A stretch of 64,000 nt of DNA from Phycomyces blakesleeanus NRRL 1555(-). Its lineage: Eukaryota; Mucoromycota; Mucoromycetes; Mucorales; Phycomycetaceae. The translations under genes were made by a program, and so were the position numbers. The DNA lies in assembly GCF_001638985.1 (NCBI RefSeq), contig NW_017265193.1:25768-89767 (forward strand), written 5' to 3'. Shown in pieces: positions 37,144 to 47,756 of this stretch. A model generated the notes under the pieces. That model saw nothing but the letters and a program-made list of their open reading frames with translations. It had not been told where the DNA came from and made no database searches. Numbering within the stretch: position 1 is the first letter of the stretch; each line of letters opens with the position of its first letter.

Positions 37144-37557
37144 TCAAATATAGTAAGGGATTATCGGAGGATCTTGGTCAGTGATGGTCAGGTTGTAAAC
37201 GGTAGACAAGACAACAAAATCTCTAGTGATATCAACAGAATAACCAGAACCGAGTTGTACATCTAACGGAACCACGATTCCAACATATCCTATACTGGAT
37301 TCCGTGTTGAGAGCCAGAATTCGGTTAAGTGTAGGTGGGTTTCCAGGGTTCATTAAATTGACGTTAAATGTGGAGATGCCATTTTGAGAAAAACTCCAGG
37401 ACACAGTTTGACTTGTTCCAACTTTCCAAGAAGTATTCGGCAATGGTGCAGTCAAGACGGCAATAGGTAACACCTCTGATTCTGGAAGATCGATTGGAGC
37501 ACCATTTATGGAGAAGGATATAATCAAGAGTAGAAAAGATACCAAGGTGGTCTTCAT
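37144..37557 (-). CDS. Small secreted KRE9/KNH1-like wall protein
   Basis: A 137-residue protein from the ATG at 37557 ([20 protein letters not shown]); an in-frame ATG two codons upstream at 37563 is also possible. The first 20 residues are a signal peptide ending in a typical NGA cleavage site. The mature domain follows the Ser/Thr-rich GPI-anchored / KRE9-KNH1 N-terminal domain: [20 protein letters not shown] then WSF, with the diagnostic W-x-x-G-x-x-x-x-V-x-W, then [10 protein letters not shown] and a YNLTITD end strand. There is no GPI signal or Ser/Thr stalk, so it is probably a free secreted single-domain form. Known members act in or sit on the beta-glucan wall. Confidence 0.75.
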
Positions 37558-40416
37558 GATCAATTAAAGCAAAAGAGAGAGAGAGAGAGAGGGTTTGTGT
37601 GTGTGTGTGTATTTGTGTAGGTGTATTTTCTTCTTAAGTTTAAGGCGAGCACGTATTTATAACAAATCCTTGTCTCTTGTGGTTCTCTATTTATGTAAAT
37701 TGTGCTTACAATAGCTTAGCTAACTGTGGCGATTATTTATATACACAGACCTTAATTGTTTCTTTTTTTTTTCTTTTTGACATTCCTAGCCTGTTCCGTG
37801 CCACCCATTACATATTATTATATATAAATATATTTAAATCGTTTTGATCATCTTGCTTTGTGCTGATTTATGATGTGACCCACCGTACTGTACTGTACGG
37901 CGATGTGTTTTATAATAAATCTCTTTTCTAAAGGTTAATATTTAATATCATCCTGTAAATACTCAGTATTTTGATAAAAAAAATTGATGAATTGAAATGA
38001 CAAGTAGACACAAGGATATTGTTTCGAAACTTCTTTTTTTTCTCTATTTCTTTTTATGGTTCATAATAGTCACTCTCTTTATTACAGTTTCTAGGGTTGT
38101 ACAATGTATGCCACAGTACGAGGCTTTGTTTAAGTTTGAAGCTTAAATTTTCTCTTTTAATTGACTTTTATGGATAAAATATTGCTCTTCTGGAGAACCA
38201 TAAAAATTTAAGAGCTTTTTTTTGAATTTTTCTTCTTCTTCTTTTTCTTCTTGAAACAGTACAAGGTATTACTTTGGGCTTTTAAGAAGTCAGCCGTAAT
38301 TGTGTCATTACAGCTAAATACACACACATGTGCAAATGTGGATATGTATATATTAAAAATAAAATGATACTTGCTGATATTACTACCTAGTAGACTTGTT
38401 CTAAAAGTGTGGTACTCGATATCATTGCATTGTTGAGATCAAACCAGATCCAATGCACAGTTATCTTGATTCAAGATATTTAATTGTATATACATATTAA
38501 CTTTTGTTCCCATCTTAATATATATATAGCTGGTATTATATAACCCGAATTATGACCATTGTCTAGAAACAAACACAAATATCCTTCTTTGATTTTAAAT
38601 CCTTAAAAAACTTTTCCGAAAACGACAGATTTTATTACCAAGACAACCATTACACCCCGAGCTCAACCGAGACACATGAGTACATGTATACACATCTTTT
38701 AGCCCATTATCAGCTGTAGTTATTCAGAGCAGCTGTTAAATACAGAAAAACTCACATAGATCCGTGATATAATCAAGGGAAAGAAAAGTAACTTGGCTTT
38801 CTCCAAAAGAACCTTGTTGGTCTGCCAGGTCATTATATTTGTAGCGTATAACAAAGATACTACCCAAACTAAAGTAAACATAAAAATGGCTATGTGTGTA
38901 CCGTAGAGCAGTTGACTTTGTTCTACCGAATATACCATAAATAATCTTATTTTGCTTTTGTTTTCAACACTTACAAAAGAGACATCAAGTGCGTTATATC
39001 AGTAGTTGCTCATTGTAGTTTTTTTTAAAATAAAGGAGGCAAAGATTGTATATATAAATATAGCTACTGGTACCAAGAAAGAAGGATTGTTAATACATTA
39101 AAGTAACTAAGACTAGTTATTGATTATTAAAATATATAAAAGAAAATAAGGATTGTATAATGACGGTATTGAAGAGGATTCTTCTTGCTTTTCTTGCTCG
39201 TAGCGACACCGAGCTATATAAAAGAAAGCATCGGGCACTGTTTCAACAAAATTAAAAAAGGAGTAACTTTGAAAGTGTATTCAAGGGTTTGTTAAGACAT
39301 ATGCCGCAAATACTACATATTTTTTTGAAGATGTAAACTATAGATTAAGCTGCTCCTTTTATACATATATAAGAGTCTGATAGAAGGCCTCACTAAATCC
39401 AAAACAAAGAAAATAGAGACTGAAATTAAATTCGAGCACAAAGTCCAAGATCGGACGGGATACACAAGATGAGCAATTCTAGTAGTACAATTAAAAAGAC
39501 GAGGGAATGTCTTTTATAGGAATATCTTGCTTTTGATTCCCAAATAATACCTGTGCACTATTTAGTCTCCTAATAACAACGGTGGGATATTCAAAGCCGT
39601 TTTGTGGCTATTTAGAATTTATTACTACTATCAGACTATTAGTAATCTCTCCAAAACAAAGAATTGTACATAGTCAGATACGGCCTCTATTTTTCTATAT
39701 ATTAATATATACGAACTAGTTTTTATGACACAAAGGAAAGGAAAAAGAATCCTGATTTTTCAACTCGGGTCTAGAGACGAATTTGAAATATATATATATA
39801 TATATATTAGTGAGGGGTATAGGAAGGGTTGATTGATTTTTATTTTTATTTTGAACGTGGCTGCGGGGAAAGTTTGTACAGTCTTATTGACACACGGATA
39901 GCCCATATATTTTTTTTATTTAAGCTATATCTATAGGCATATCATCACTTTACTCTTCTTACTCTATCAAATCGCTTTGGAAATGAATATTCCCACAATA
40001 TTTATAATAGATATTGATATTTAGTACATGTAAAATGGCTTGTATTATTATTTTCTTATTTTTTTTAAAAAAAAAAACAACAGCCGTCTCTTAATGAGAG
40101 TAAGATGGGCTTTACAATATACCTGCTCCATTGAAACCTTTTGTAGGCTCATCTATGCCCTTTTTAAAGAAGATGTAATGAACGCCCCAGTGGTTAGCTT
40201 TACCTACTACACCTATTCTACAAGCACTATAACTAAGCCAAGTATCTAACGGAATTATCCACTTATAGAAGAAGTGAAAGTAAAAAGCTATACATACATA
40301 CATATATACTTACCTACTTGCCCGCTAGTATATCAGCCATTTATTGAATATAAATACAGCTGTGTTATTCATGCCCTCACTACACATCCCAAAATCTATT
40401 TCTGCCAATTCTTGTC
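37558..40416. other. Long intergenic stretch, mostly empty
   Basis: Microsatellites (GA/GT at 37570-37620, TA at 39790-39807) and A/T runs. On the minus strand 38720-38938 is a 72-codon frame with two hydrophobic segments (HIAIFMFTLVWVVSLLYATN and LLFFPLIISRIYVSFSVF); it could be a fragment of a membrane-protein gene, but I find no good neighbouring exon. Nothing else is supported. The last 100 bases include the KRE9-like gene leader. Confidence 0.4.
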
Positions 40417-40821
40417 ATGAAGTTCAATTTCTTGCTGCCTCTTCTTCTCTTCATTGCCATTTGTGCAAATGCTGCCCCATCATCAAGGCGCTATCGCTTT
40501 AAACCTTTGCACATCACTTCGCCAGCACGTGGAAGTACTCTGATAGCCGGAAGCGCCGTTACCATGGCATGGACTACCCCTATTCTTCCCACACCTAATT
40601 ACAAGGTCAATCTTTTGAAAGGAACCAGATTATCTTACTCTCATGTTGCTACTCTGTACACCGATTTCCATTTTCCTTACGTCAGTGCCACCGTATACCT
40701 ACCACAAGGTATTGCGCCTGGATCAGACTATATGCTTTCCATTGGTACCGGTATTGGAAGAACAACATTTTATGGCCCACTCCGTATCGCAGGCTCTGAT
40801 CCAACTCAAACCCCGGTTTAG
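40417..40821 (+). CDS. Small secreted KRE9/KNH1-like wall protein
   Basis: A single-exon 134-residue protein. MKFNFLLPLLLFIAICANAA is a signal peptide with an ANA-A cleavage site. The mature domain has ITSPARGSTLIAGSAVTMAW, the G-S-x-x-x-A-G-x-x-V-x-x-x-W strand pair of the KRE9/KNH1 N-terminal domain, then YKVNLLKGTRL and IAPGSDYMLSIGTG. Like the gene at 37144-37557 it lacks a GPI signal and stalk. The two share architecture and lie 3 kb apart in divergent orientation, but sequence identity is low, so they are old paralogues at best. Expected location: cell wall or outside the cell. Confidence 0.75.
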   Translation: MKFNFLLPLLLFIAICANAAPSSRRYRFKPLHITSPARGSTLIAGSAVTMAWTTPILPTPNYKVNLLKGTRLSYSHVATLYTDFHFPYVSATVYLPQGIAPGSDYMLSIGTGIGRTTFYGPLRIAGSDPTQTPV

Positions 40822-41426
40822 TTTATGCTATCAAGCAAAAAAATAAATAGCAGAGAAAAAAAAAGAATATGTATGAAGATAATAATAATAAACAAATAGT
40901 CCAGTCATTGATAGTCTGATTTGTAAAAATGAGTATAGTTTAATAATATACGATGTAGACCGGCGTCCCCAGCGGGACTGCATTAAGAAATAACCATACT
41001 ATGAAAAGAAAGAAAAAACCGTTCGTCTGAGTTTATTTGGATTTTGTTATTATAAAGGTTTATTGTAGTAATAAAAATAAAATAATAGTAAGGAATATAT
41101 CTTGAAGCCATATTTTTTTTGGGGGTTTGTATTTTGATATTTTCAAAAAGGAAAGAAATTGTTATACTTTGTCATATACACAATTGGTATTGACAATTTT
41201 TAAAAAAAATTATTAAAATATTTGAAAAAAAAAGTAAAAAAAAAAACCATAAAGATAAAGATAAGTATAAGCAGAAATAACGTGAATACAAAAAATACAA
41301 AAATAAAAATAAAGCATATAGAAAAAGATTGCCATATTTGGATAAAGGCATAGGGCAGAAAGCATATGATATGGAACAGATTAGTTAATTTCTAGAAAGC
41401 ACTTCATTATAAACAACATTGTTTAT
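40822..41426. other. Intergenic; candidate Helitron 3' hairpin near 40962-40982
   Basis: Mostly A/T runs. On the minus strand gtcccgctggggac (a 5-bp stem with a 4-nt loop) is followed after a few bases by CTAC, near the place expected for the 3' end of the Helitron fragment upstream. The canonical end is CTRR, so this is only a candidate. Confidence 0.25.
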
Positions 41427-42630
41427 TTAGACATTGCTGGTTGCTTCGGTAGAAATACTGTCCATATCAACCATGATTTTTACTGAGTTTGGAGTTCGGA
41501 CCCAAGAGAGAGCGACATACAACTGCCCATGACCAAAGACATGGTCGGGAAGGTACAAACCAACTTTGTCAAGAATCTGGCCTTGGAACTTGTTGATAGT
41601 CATGGCAAAGGCAAGGCGGACTGGAAATTGACATCGCTTGAACTCAATGGACATGGTCGATCCAGTTGGGTTCAGCTTGATTCTTGGGATAAGCACCACC
41701 TTTCCAGCACTTGATCCAGTTACAATGGTAGACTTGATGACATATCTGCCAAAGTCATTGCATATAAGGCGGGTACCATTGCAGAGGCGGTAGTACGCCG
41801 GGCCATGTTGTGAGTGGTAGTTAACTGGCCGGGGACAAAATTGCAGTTCCTTTGGTTGTTAGGGCACTGCAAGCTGTTACTCCGTTGGTGACCAATTCCA
41901 TTACAGCTGAAACAGCGGGAAATAACAGTGGCAGTGGTGGTAGTCAAATCCAAGACTCTCTCAACATCAGAAACTTGCAAAGCCTCAAAAGCGGCAGTTA
42001 GATCTATAATAAAAATATTAAAAAATAATTAATAATTGTGGCAATTTATATATAATTTTAAAAATTATCTCTGTCGCTCTCTGCAGTATATTGTTCTGTG
42101 AAGGAGAGGTCAATTGACAATAGTTGTGTGGGCACAACAAAATCCCGGACAGCTTCAACTCTTGGTCTTGAAGCAGCAGCTAAATGCAGAAATATATAGA
42201 GTAGAAAAAATGATTAGAATTTTTGCTGAATATTAATCAATTACACTTTATTTATTTACCTCGACTACTCTCTGCAGGATATTGGGCAGCACGGGAGAGA
42301 GCATTGATTTCTGCCACAGTAAGTACCACAGAATTCTGAACAGCTTCAACTCTTGGTCTCGAAGCACCAGCTAAATAAACATATAAATGCAGATGAAAGC
42401 AAATAAGTTAGAAACTGTGCAAGTCGATCCGATGAATTAAAGTAATCTGTTTTAATGTTATCTCTAATACTCTCTGCTTGATATTCTTCTTGGGCAGAGA
42501 GATTATCACTGGTTCTCTTTTGGGGGATCAAGAGAGTTTTGTGTCTTGGGTTCAAAGGGCAAGAAAAATTTGATCTCCTGCTGTGACCCAATTGTTTACA
42601 TGAAGCACAAATAGGTCCAGCAGGAGTCAT
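41427..42630 (-). pseudogene. Helitron remnant: zinc-knuckle leader joined to the last part of a PIF1-type helicase
   Basis: The 3' part (41427-41805) reads LCNGTRLICNDFGRYVIKST, then VVLIPRIKLNPTG, FPVRLAFAMTINKFQGQILD and VFGHGQLYVALSWVRT; this is the C-terminal helicase block of Helitron Rep/Hel proteins (motifs V-VI, with W where the family has R in ALSR). Walker motifs and the Rep domain are absent. Upstream are two cysteine knuckles, CASCKQLGHSRRSNFSC (42600) and CFSCNGIGHQRSNSLQC (41910). Between them an exon beginning ASRPRVEAV occurs twice (about 42250-42370 and 42095-42180) and its end (YxAES-R) three times. The middle copy has a normal gtaaat donor; the others read ataaca and ataatt. 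A deleted, rearranged Helitron copy rather than a working gene. Confidence 0.65.
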
Positions 42631-43375
42631 ATTGATGTTTGATAAATTGTAATTGGTTTTGTAATTAAGCTAAATTCAAGTGTAAATGGAGATAGAGAAA
42701 TAGTAAAGAATATATGTAAGATTATTATTTTTCTGAAAGACATGAACTTTACAGGGACCCTATATATACTCCTTTTCAAAATAATGATTGTACCAATAAT
42801 GACAGACTTGTCATAATTTAAAATAGATTTGAATCATATGTAAATCAACAATGTGCTGAAGTAATATGATAATTAGAATAAATTCAAGAGAATATCTTCA
42901 AGTAATATTGAATAATAGAGTAAAATCCATGTGTTAAGACGCAGTAAGATGACTTCTTCAAGTAATAGTAGCTAAATTAAGTAAAGTATAGCTGTAAAAG
43001 TTCATTACAATGTCTTATTTATATATAATTTATAAGTATAATAATAGTAATAATAGTTGGTAGTAATAAGAAAAAAAAATATAATTTTTAAAGATGTTCA
43101 AAGCAAACAGTGATTTAATAGTAAAGACATTTTGTTATATGGACATGATTTACATTACAATAGAGATTTATCAATAATTGAGATATTAAATGCAATCGAA
43201 AGATGATTAGATTCCATATAACTCACGTGCAGAGCACCTCTCTTTCTTTTTAATGGTTTGATGTAAGTCATGTGATTTATAACTTCCTTTCTTTTTAACT
43301 GTTTTATAAAAGTGCGATCGTAAGTCATGTGATATACAGGGCCGGTTGATTTTAATAATATGTATGATGATATAT
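42631..43375. other. Intergenic, AT-rich
   Basis: A TATA-like tatatatagg lies near 42759-42768 on the minus strand, about 130 bp upstream of the remnant's ATG. A block containing gtaagtcatgtgat is duplicated (43264-43277 and 43320-43333). cagggccgg at 43338 resembles hAT termini but has no partner. No gene. Confidence 0.4.
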
Positions 43376-43424
43376 ATACTAGGAGCTTCGCTCCCTCCTC
43401 CCCTCGGGGGGGGGGGGGGGGGCT
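43376..43424 (-). repeat. Helitron-like 3' terminus (hairpin plus CTAG) followed by a poly-G tract
   Basis: On the minus strand ggagcgaagctcctagt forms a GGAGC-GAA-GCTCC hairpin running into CTAG-T, the usual Helitron end and A/T insertion context. The plus strand carries a run of about 18 G immediately inside (about 43405-43422). The rest of the element was not found, so it may be a truncated copy. Confidence 0.45.
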
Positions 43425-43888
43425 TTATCCTACAGGCAGTTAATATATAACTATTCCCTACTGCGTTATTCTAATGGGCACACAATTATATCTTCTATTG
43501 TGTAAGATTTCATACCCATTGAGGTTTCTCCTAAATATGGAAATTTCTTGTCGAAACCAAAATTTCTATTGGCTTAGAGTATGAATTGAGATTAAACATG
43601 AAAAGCTTCAGATTTGGGTGGCAAAATGATGAGACATATGCCAGAAAAGGATGAAATAATATTTTTGTGTACCATAAATAAAATTCAGATGATATAAATG
43701 TATGAAATGGGGGGAGAGAGAATGACAGAGAGTTGGAAAACAGAAGATTTAATTGGATAAAATTTATTGGAAAACATAATTATTCTCTAACATTGTAAGA
43801 AATGGCAGGTATTAAACTACCGACCTGGCAAAAATCGTTAAAAAGTGCCACCTGGCAACATTCTTCTGGGCCAATAGAGCTTCAGTAT

Positions 43889-44047
43889 TGTTGTAAATGA
43901 GTATTGACTACTGCTGTAATTGAGAATAAGTCTGAAGGAAATAATATAAGGCCTCAGCTATTCCAGTCAAAGGTGTCTACCAATTACTTTATTATTTAAC
44001 ACACAGATTTATCATGCATGATAGTGATTATATTTCATATGATGATA
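43889..44047 (+). repeat. LTR fragment, same family as the LTR at 62841
   Basis: Starts tgttgtaaatgagtattgac and matches 62841-62999 over 159 bp with about four differences. It stops exactly at the TA used by the pogo/Tigger insertion. The sequence beyond the far end of that element does not continue the LTR, so the other part was lost or the LTR was already truncated. Confidence 0.85.
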
Positions 44048-46910
44048 CAGTGGTCCCTCGATAATTTCACGCCCCTTTAATTTCACGCTTCGATAATTTC
44101 AAGGCTCTGAAGACCCAACTCGAAAAATAGGGCTTAACTTTCACGATTCTCATTAATTTCACTTTCACGAAATTTTTTGGCCTTGAATCCTTAAAGAAAA
44201 AAAAATTAGCCAATCAGACGAGAGCAATATAGTTATAGCTTGGTTTAAATTTTTTTAATTCTAGCTTTTCACGATTTTGTAATTGACATCAATGTCAAGT
44301 GCGTTAAGTTTTCATGCCAAACACTGGGTTATCAAGTTGTCATCTAGCTTACTTCTTTTAAATTTTTTTTTTCATTTTTTTTTTTAGAAATAAAATAAAA
44401 CTATATGTGCTATATTTTGATTAAGTTTCATTTATTAATTGTTTAGTAAAGATTATTCACTTGAAAAATATAAATATAATTCTAATTTGTTTGTTATAAA
44501 AGTTTTTATTGTAGATTTTATTATTTCTATCTGTCATTACTATTTATTGTTATTTGCAATTGTTACTATTTACAAACATATTACAAAATCAAGCTTTGAC
44601 TGTACTTGGCTGCTAACTTTTTTTTTCTATTTTTAAATGAAGAAAAATATATTTCTTATAGAAAATTGTTTTTATTTTATTTGAAAAAGAATAAATTTTA
44701 AAAAGACTTAAAGAAGCTGGTTACTTTAGTTTGCTTTGAGTTCGCGGTTTTCTGGAACTTGTTTCTAAGGCCTTCAACCTTACTGACGAAGTCTCTGTCA
44801 ATATCCTCGTCTTCCAAGATATCCAAAAGCGTGCAAACACACTCAAACTTGTCCGAAGCAGAATAAGTTCTCTTGAAAGGAACTGCTGATTCCACTTCAG
44901 CAATTTCTTCATTGCTGTTGTTGTTGGCTGCATTGTCGTCTGCGTCATACTCTTTCATGACAATGTCAGCGATCTCATTCTCATTGATCACTCTATGAGT
45001 GCATTGTCTCTCATAGAGTGGATCTGATTCGCTGGTCGGACAATCTTCCAGAGACAGAAGACCTGATCCAGCAATCTTGTCCAGGGTTTCTTGTAAACCC
45101 TCAACGAGAACCTTTTCAGCCAGACTTTGCTGAATCATAGCCTGGTTTACATCTATAAATTATATTTAGAATATTAAGAAAGTGGAATTGAAAGATTATA
45201 CTACTATTATGACCAATAAATTATTTTACTACTACCTTCACTATCTTCGTCTTCAATAAAGCGAAAGATTGTTGCATTCCAGCAGTTCTCAATAGTCTTT
45301 GCCGAGACAGATTCCCAAGCCTCTCTTATCCATTTCATGGCCCACAATTGATCAATTTCAAAGATTTTATCAATTGGCCCGATTTTATCTTGATTGCCAT
45401 TTTGAATCATGCCAATATACTGATATGCCTTGGCATACTGTTTACGCTTGAAATAAGCCTTAAAAGCCCGAATGATACCACCATCCAATGGCTGAAGGTG
45501 GGAAGTGGTGTTTGGTGGCAAAAAAAGAAGCTCGACGTTTGTAGGTGTATAATCAACTATATGACCAGAGAAATTGTCGAGAATCAAAAGAACTTTGCGC
45601 TTTTGAGCTTTCATGGCATGATCAAAGCGACGGAGGAAAACATGAAAGATCGATCTTGTCATCCAAGCATTGCTATTGTAATGATACATGGAGAATCCAT
45701 GATCACTTGCTTCTTGCTTCTTGTTGTTCTTGTTGAAGCAGTTTGGTCTTCTTGCATGCCCAATCATCAGTACATCGGACCACTTGTCCGTTCCGTCCGC
45801 ATTACACAAGAGACCTACAGTCAGGCGCTTCTTGTTATCTTTCCAACCAGAAAATTTCTGGTGAGAAATTGTTGTTCTTGGTGGGGCAGCATAAAAGAGT
45901 GCTGTTTCATCAAAGTTATATATGTCACGAGCACTATATCCCTCTATCTTCTCTTTGATGGCAGCCTTGTCAATCTGAAGCGATTCTATATCAGTAGAAC
46001 CAGCCTCACCATGAATTCGATTCATTTTAATGCAATGACGCTTTCCAAACTTCTCCATCCAGCCTTGAGAAGCATTAAAATCTTTAACGCCTATTCTTTC
46101 AGCAAAAATAGTAGCTTTAGTCTTAATCAATTCCCAAGTGATGGGAATCTGATTATTTTCAGCAATGTTGATCCAAAGAATCACTGCTTCTTCAATTTGC
46201 TATAGTTGTGTGACAATATAATAAGGTTAATTTTATTTTTTATATGGAGCAAAAATGCATAATGTTGAGATATATTACATACAGGCCATTTTCCCTTTCT
46301 AACGCGCTTTCTGTTTTTTACGTCGGCTTGCATTATCAAGCCCTGGTCTCCTCTCTTCAAAATCTTCGAGATTGTAGAAGCATCAGGAGCTTTTTGAAGG
46401 CCAAAGGTTTCCTTTGCCCATTCAGCCAATTGGGGGTTACTCATAGATGGCTTTTTCTTTTTAATATCACAAATCTCAAGGTGATTTGCAATATTAAGTG
46501 AAACGTTTTTTTTGCTCATTTTTATTGTTTAGTTCTGGATTTGATAGATTTCATTAAAGTATCAAAAAAAATTGAAAATGATATTAGATAAGCATTATAT
46601 AATAAGCTAAAAGCATACCAAAAAGCTGTTATTATTTGATTGAATAAGAATTTGAAACAATAATTGGTTACGAGACAGGGGGGTAGAAAACAGTAATGCA
46701 GCCAGGGGTTATATTTAACTAGAATGAATTTAAACAGAGGATTGAAGCATATCGAATCATTACTTGATATATTTTTTTTCTATTAAAGAATAATGTAAAC
46801 TCCGCCCATAGTTGGCGGAAAATATATAATCCGAACTCGTTAATTTCACTCTTCGATAATTTCAAGACACCTGGCCTTCCCTAGGCCTTGAAATTATCGA
46901 GGGACCACTG
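44048..46910 (-). mobile_element. Complete pogo/Tigger-type element (2,863 bp), TA target duplication
   Basis: The ends cagtggtccctcgataattt (44048) and its reverse complement (ending 46910) match over 22 bp and are flanked by TA at 44046-44047 and 46911-46912. The subterminal word tcgataatttca is repeated inside each end. The element carries one intact three-exon transposase gene. The family is the Tc1/mariner superfamily, pogo branch. Confidence 0.93.
44698..46519 (-). CDS. pogo/Tigger transposase (CENP-B/jerky-like, DD30D)
   Basis: Three exons, 46283-46519, 45236-46199 and 44698-45152, joined by GT-AG introns, encode 551 residues without a stop. Order: N-terminal HTH of the CENP-B type (MSNPQLAEWAKETFGLQKAP then DASTISKILKRG), a second DNA-binding HTH (FNASQGWMEKFGKRHCIK) and a DDE catalytic domain. 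Catalytic Asp residues: IYNFDETALFY, VLLILDNFSGHIVDY and LQPLDGGIIRAFK; 30 residues separate the second and third. The C-terminal tail is acidic and ends KQTKVTSFFKSF, where QTKxTSFF resembles a PCNA-binding PIP box (Q-x-x-[ILM]-x-x-F-F). A PIP box has been described in human pogo-family transposase, so the resemblance is plausible but inferred. Confidence 0.92.
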
Positions 46911-46912
46911 TA

Positions 46913-47425
46913 TAACTAAGCCAACTATGATCTTCACTCTAATTATCATGTCAATATTTAGGTAAACTGATCATAATATGTTTCTATCTATCCAATATCA
47001 AGATAATTTCAATGACTTTTATTAGTAAATGATATTTAAACAATTCATTTTTTTTCTTTCATAGTAAGTTTTCGTATATCTAGCTTTTAAAATATTTAAA
47101 GCATTGTTCTATTCTATATGCTATTGCTATATAATAGCTGCTATTGCAGAGATTCTATTATAGTAGAATAGCTACTATTATATAGGATGCGTAATTATAG
47201 AATTATTATTTTTTGAAATCAATAAAATAATTTTTAAAATACTTTTTTCTTTAATTTAACTCCTATCATCTGACCTCTCATATTTTCTGCTTTTGATAAA
47301 TTACTTTTTGAAAAGGTTCTGCATTTTCTTGTTCCGTATAAAAAAAATTAGCGCAATCAACTTTATTTTAAAAAAATGGCAACTGGTCTTTAAAAAAATC
47401 AGTAGATGTATAATATATAACTACA
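46913..47425. other. AT-rich filler between two transposons
   Basis: Small palindromic TA/AGCTATTA words near 47110-47185. No gene. Confidence 0.5.
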
Positions 47426-47756
47426 CACTACGGGAAAAAATGGCGGTTTTTTGCTTTTGTGACTATGTTTTCGGCCTATAATAATTAAAAAATCACTAAA
47501 AATCCAATTTGAAACTAGAAAATCTCTGTTTTTTGAAAAGGTTGACAAAAAGCAAATTGACCACCTAAAATTAAATCTCCTGATAGACAAAAGTAAGCTT
47601 TAACTACAGACTTTACATTTTTAGTAAATGTAGATTGCATTTGATGACTATTAAAAGTCAGAAGAAAAAGAGAAGAAAATATCTAAACTTTCTGCTGAGA
47701 AAATAAAATATGTTAAGACAATTTGAAAAAAAAAATGTATTACAAAAAAAAACAAA

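Noticed and set aside
38720..38985. A small membrane-protein gene with an upstream exon at 38975-38985
   Set aside because: The implied intron would be only 29 nt, too short to be believable. The hydrophobic frame alone is not enough for a gene call.
43338..43347. hAT terminal repeat (cagggccgg)
   Set aside because: No matching inverted partner or 8-bp duplication was seen nearby.
45348..46205. 285-codon plus-strand frame inside the Tigger element
   Set aside because: Antisense shadow of exon 2 of the transposase, whose catalytic motifs and splice sites identify the coding strand.
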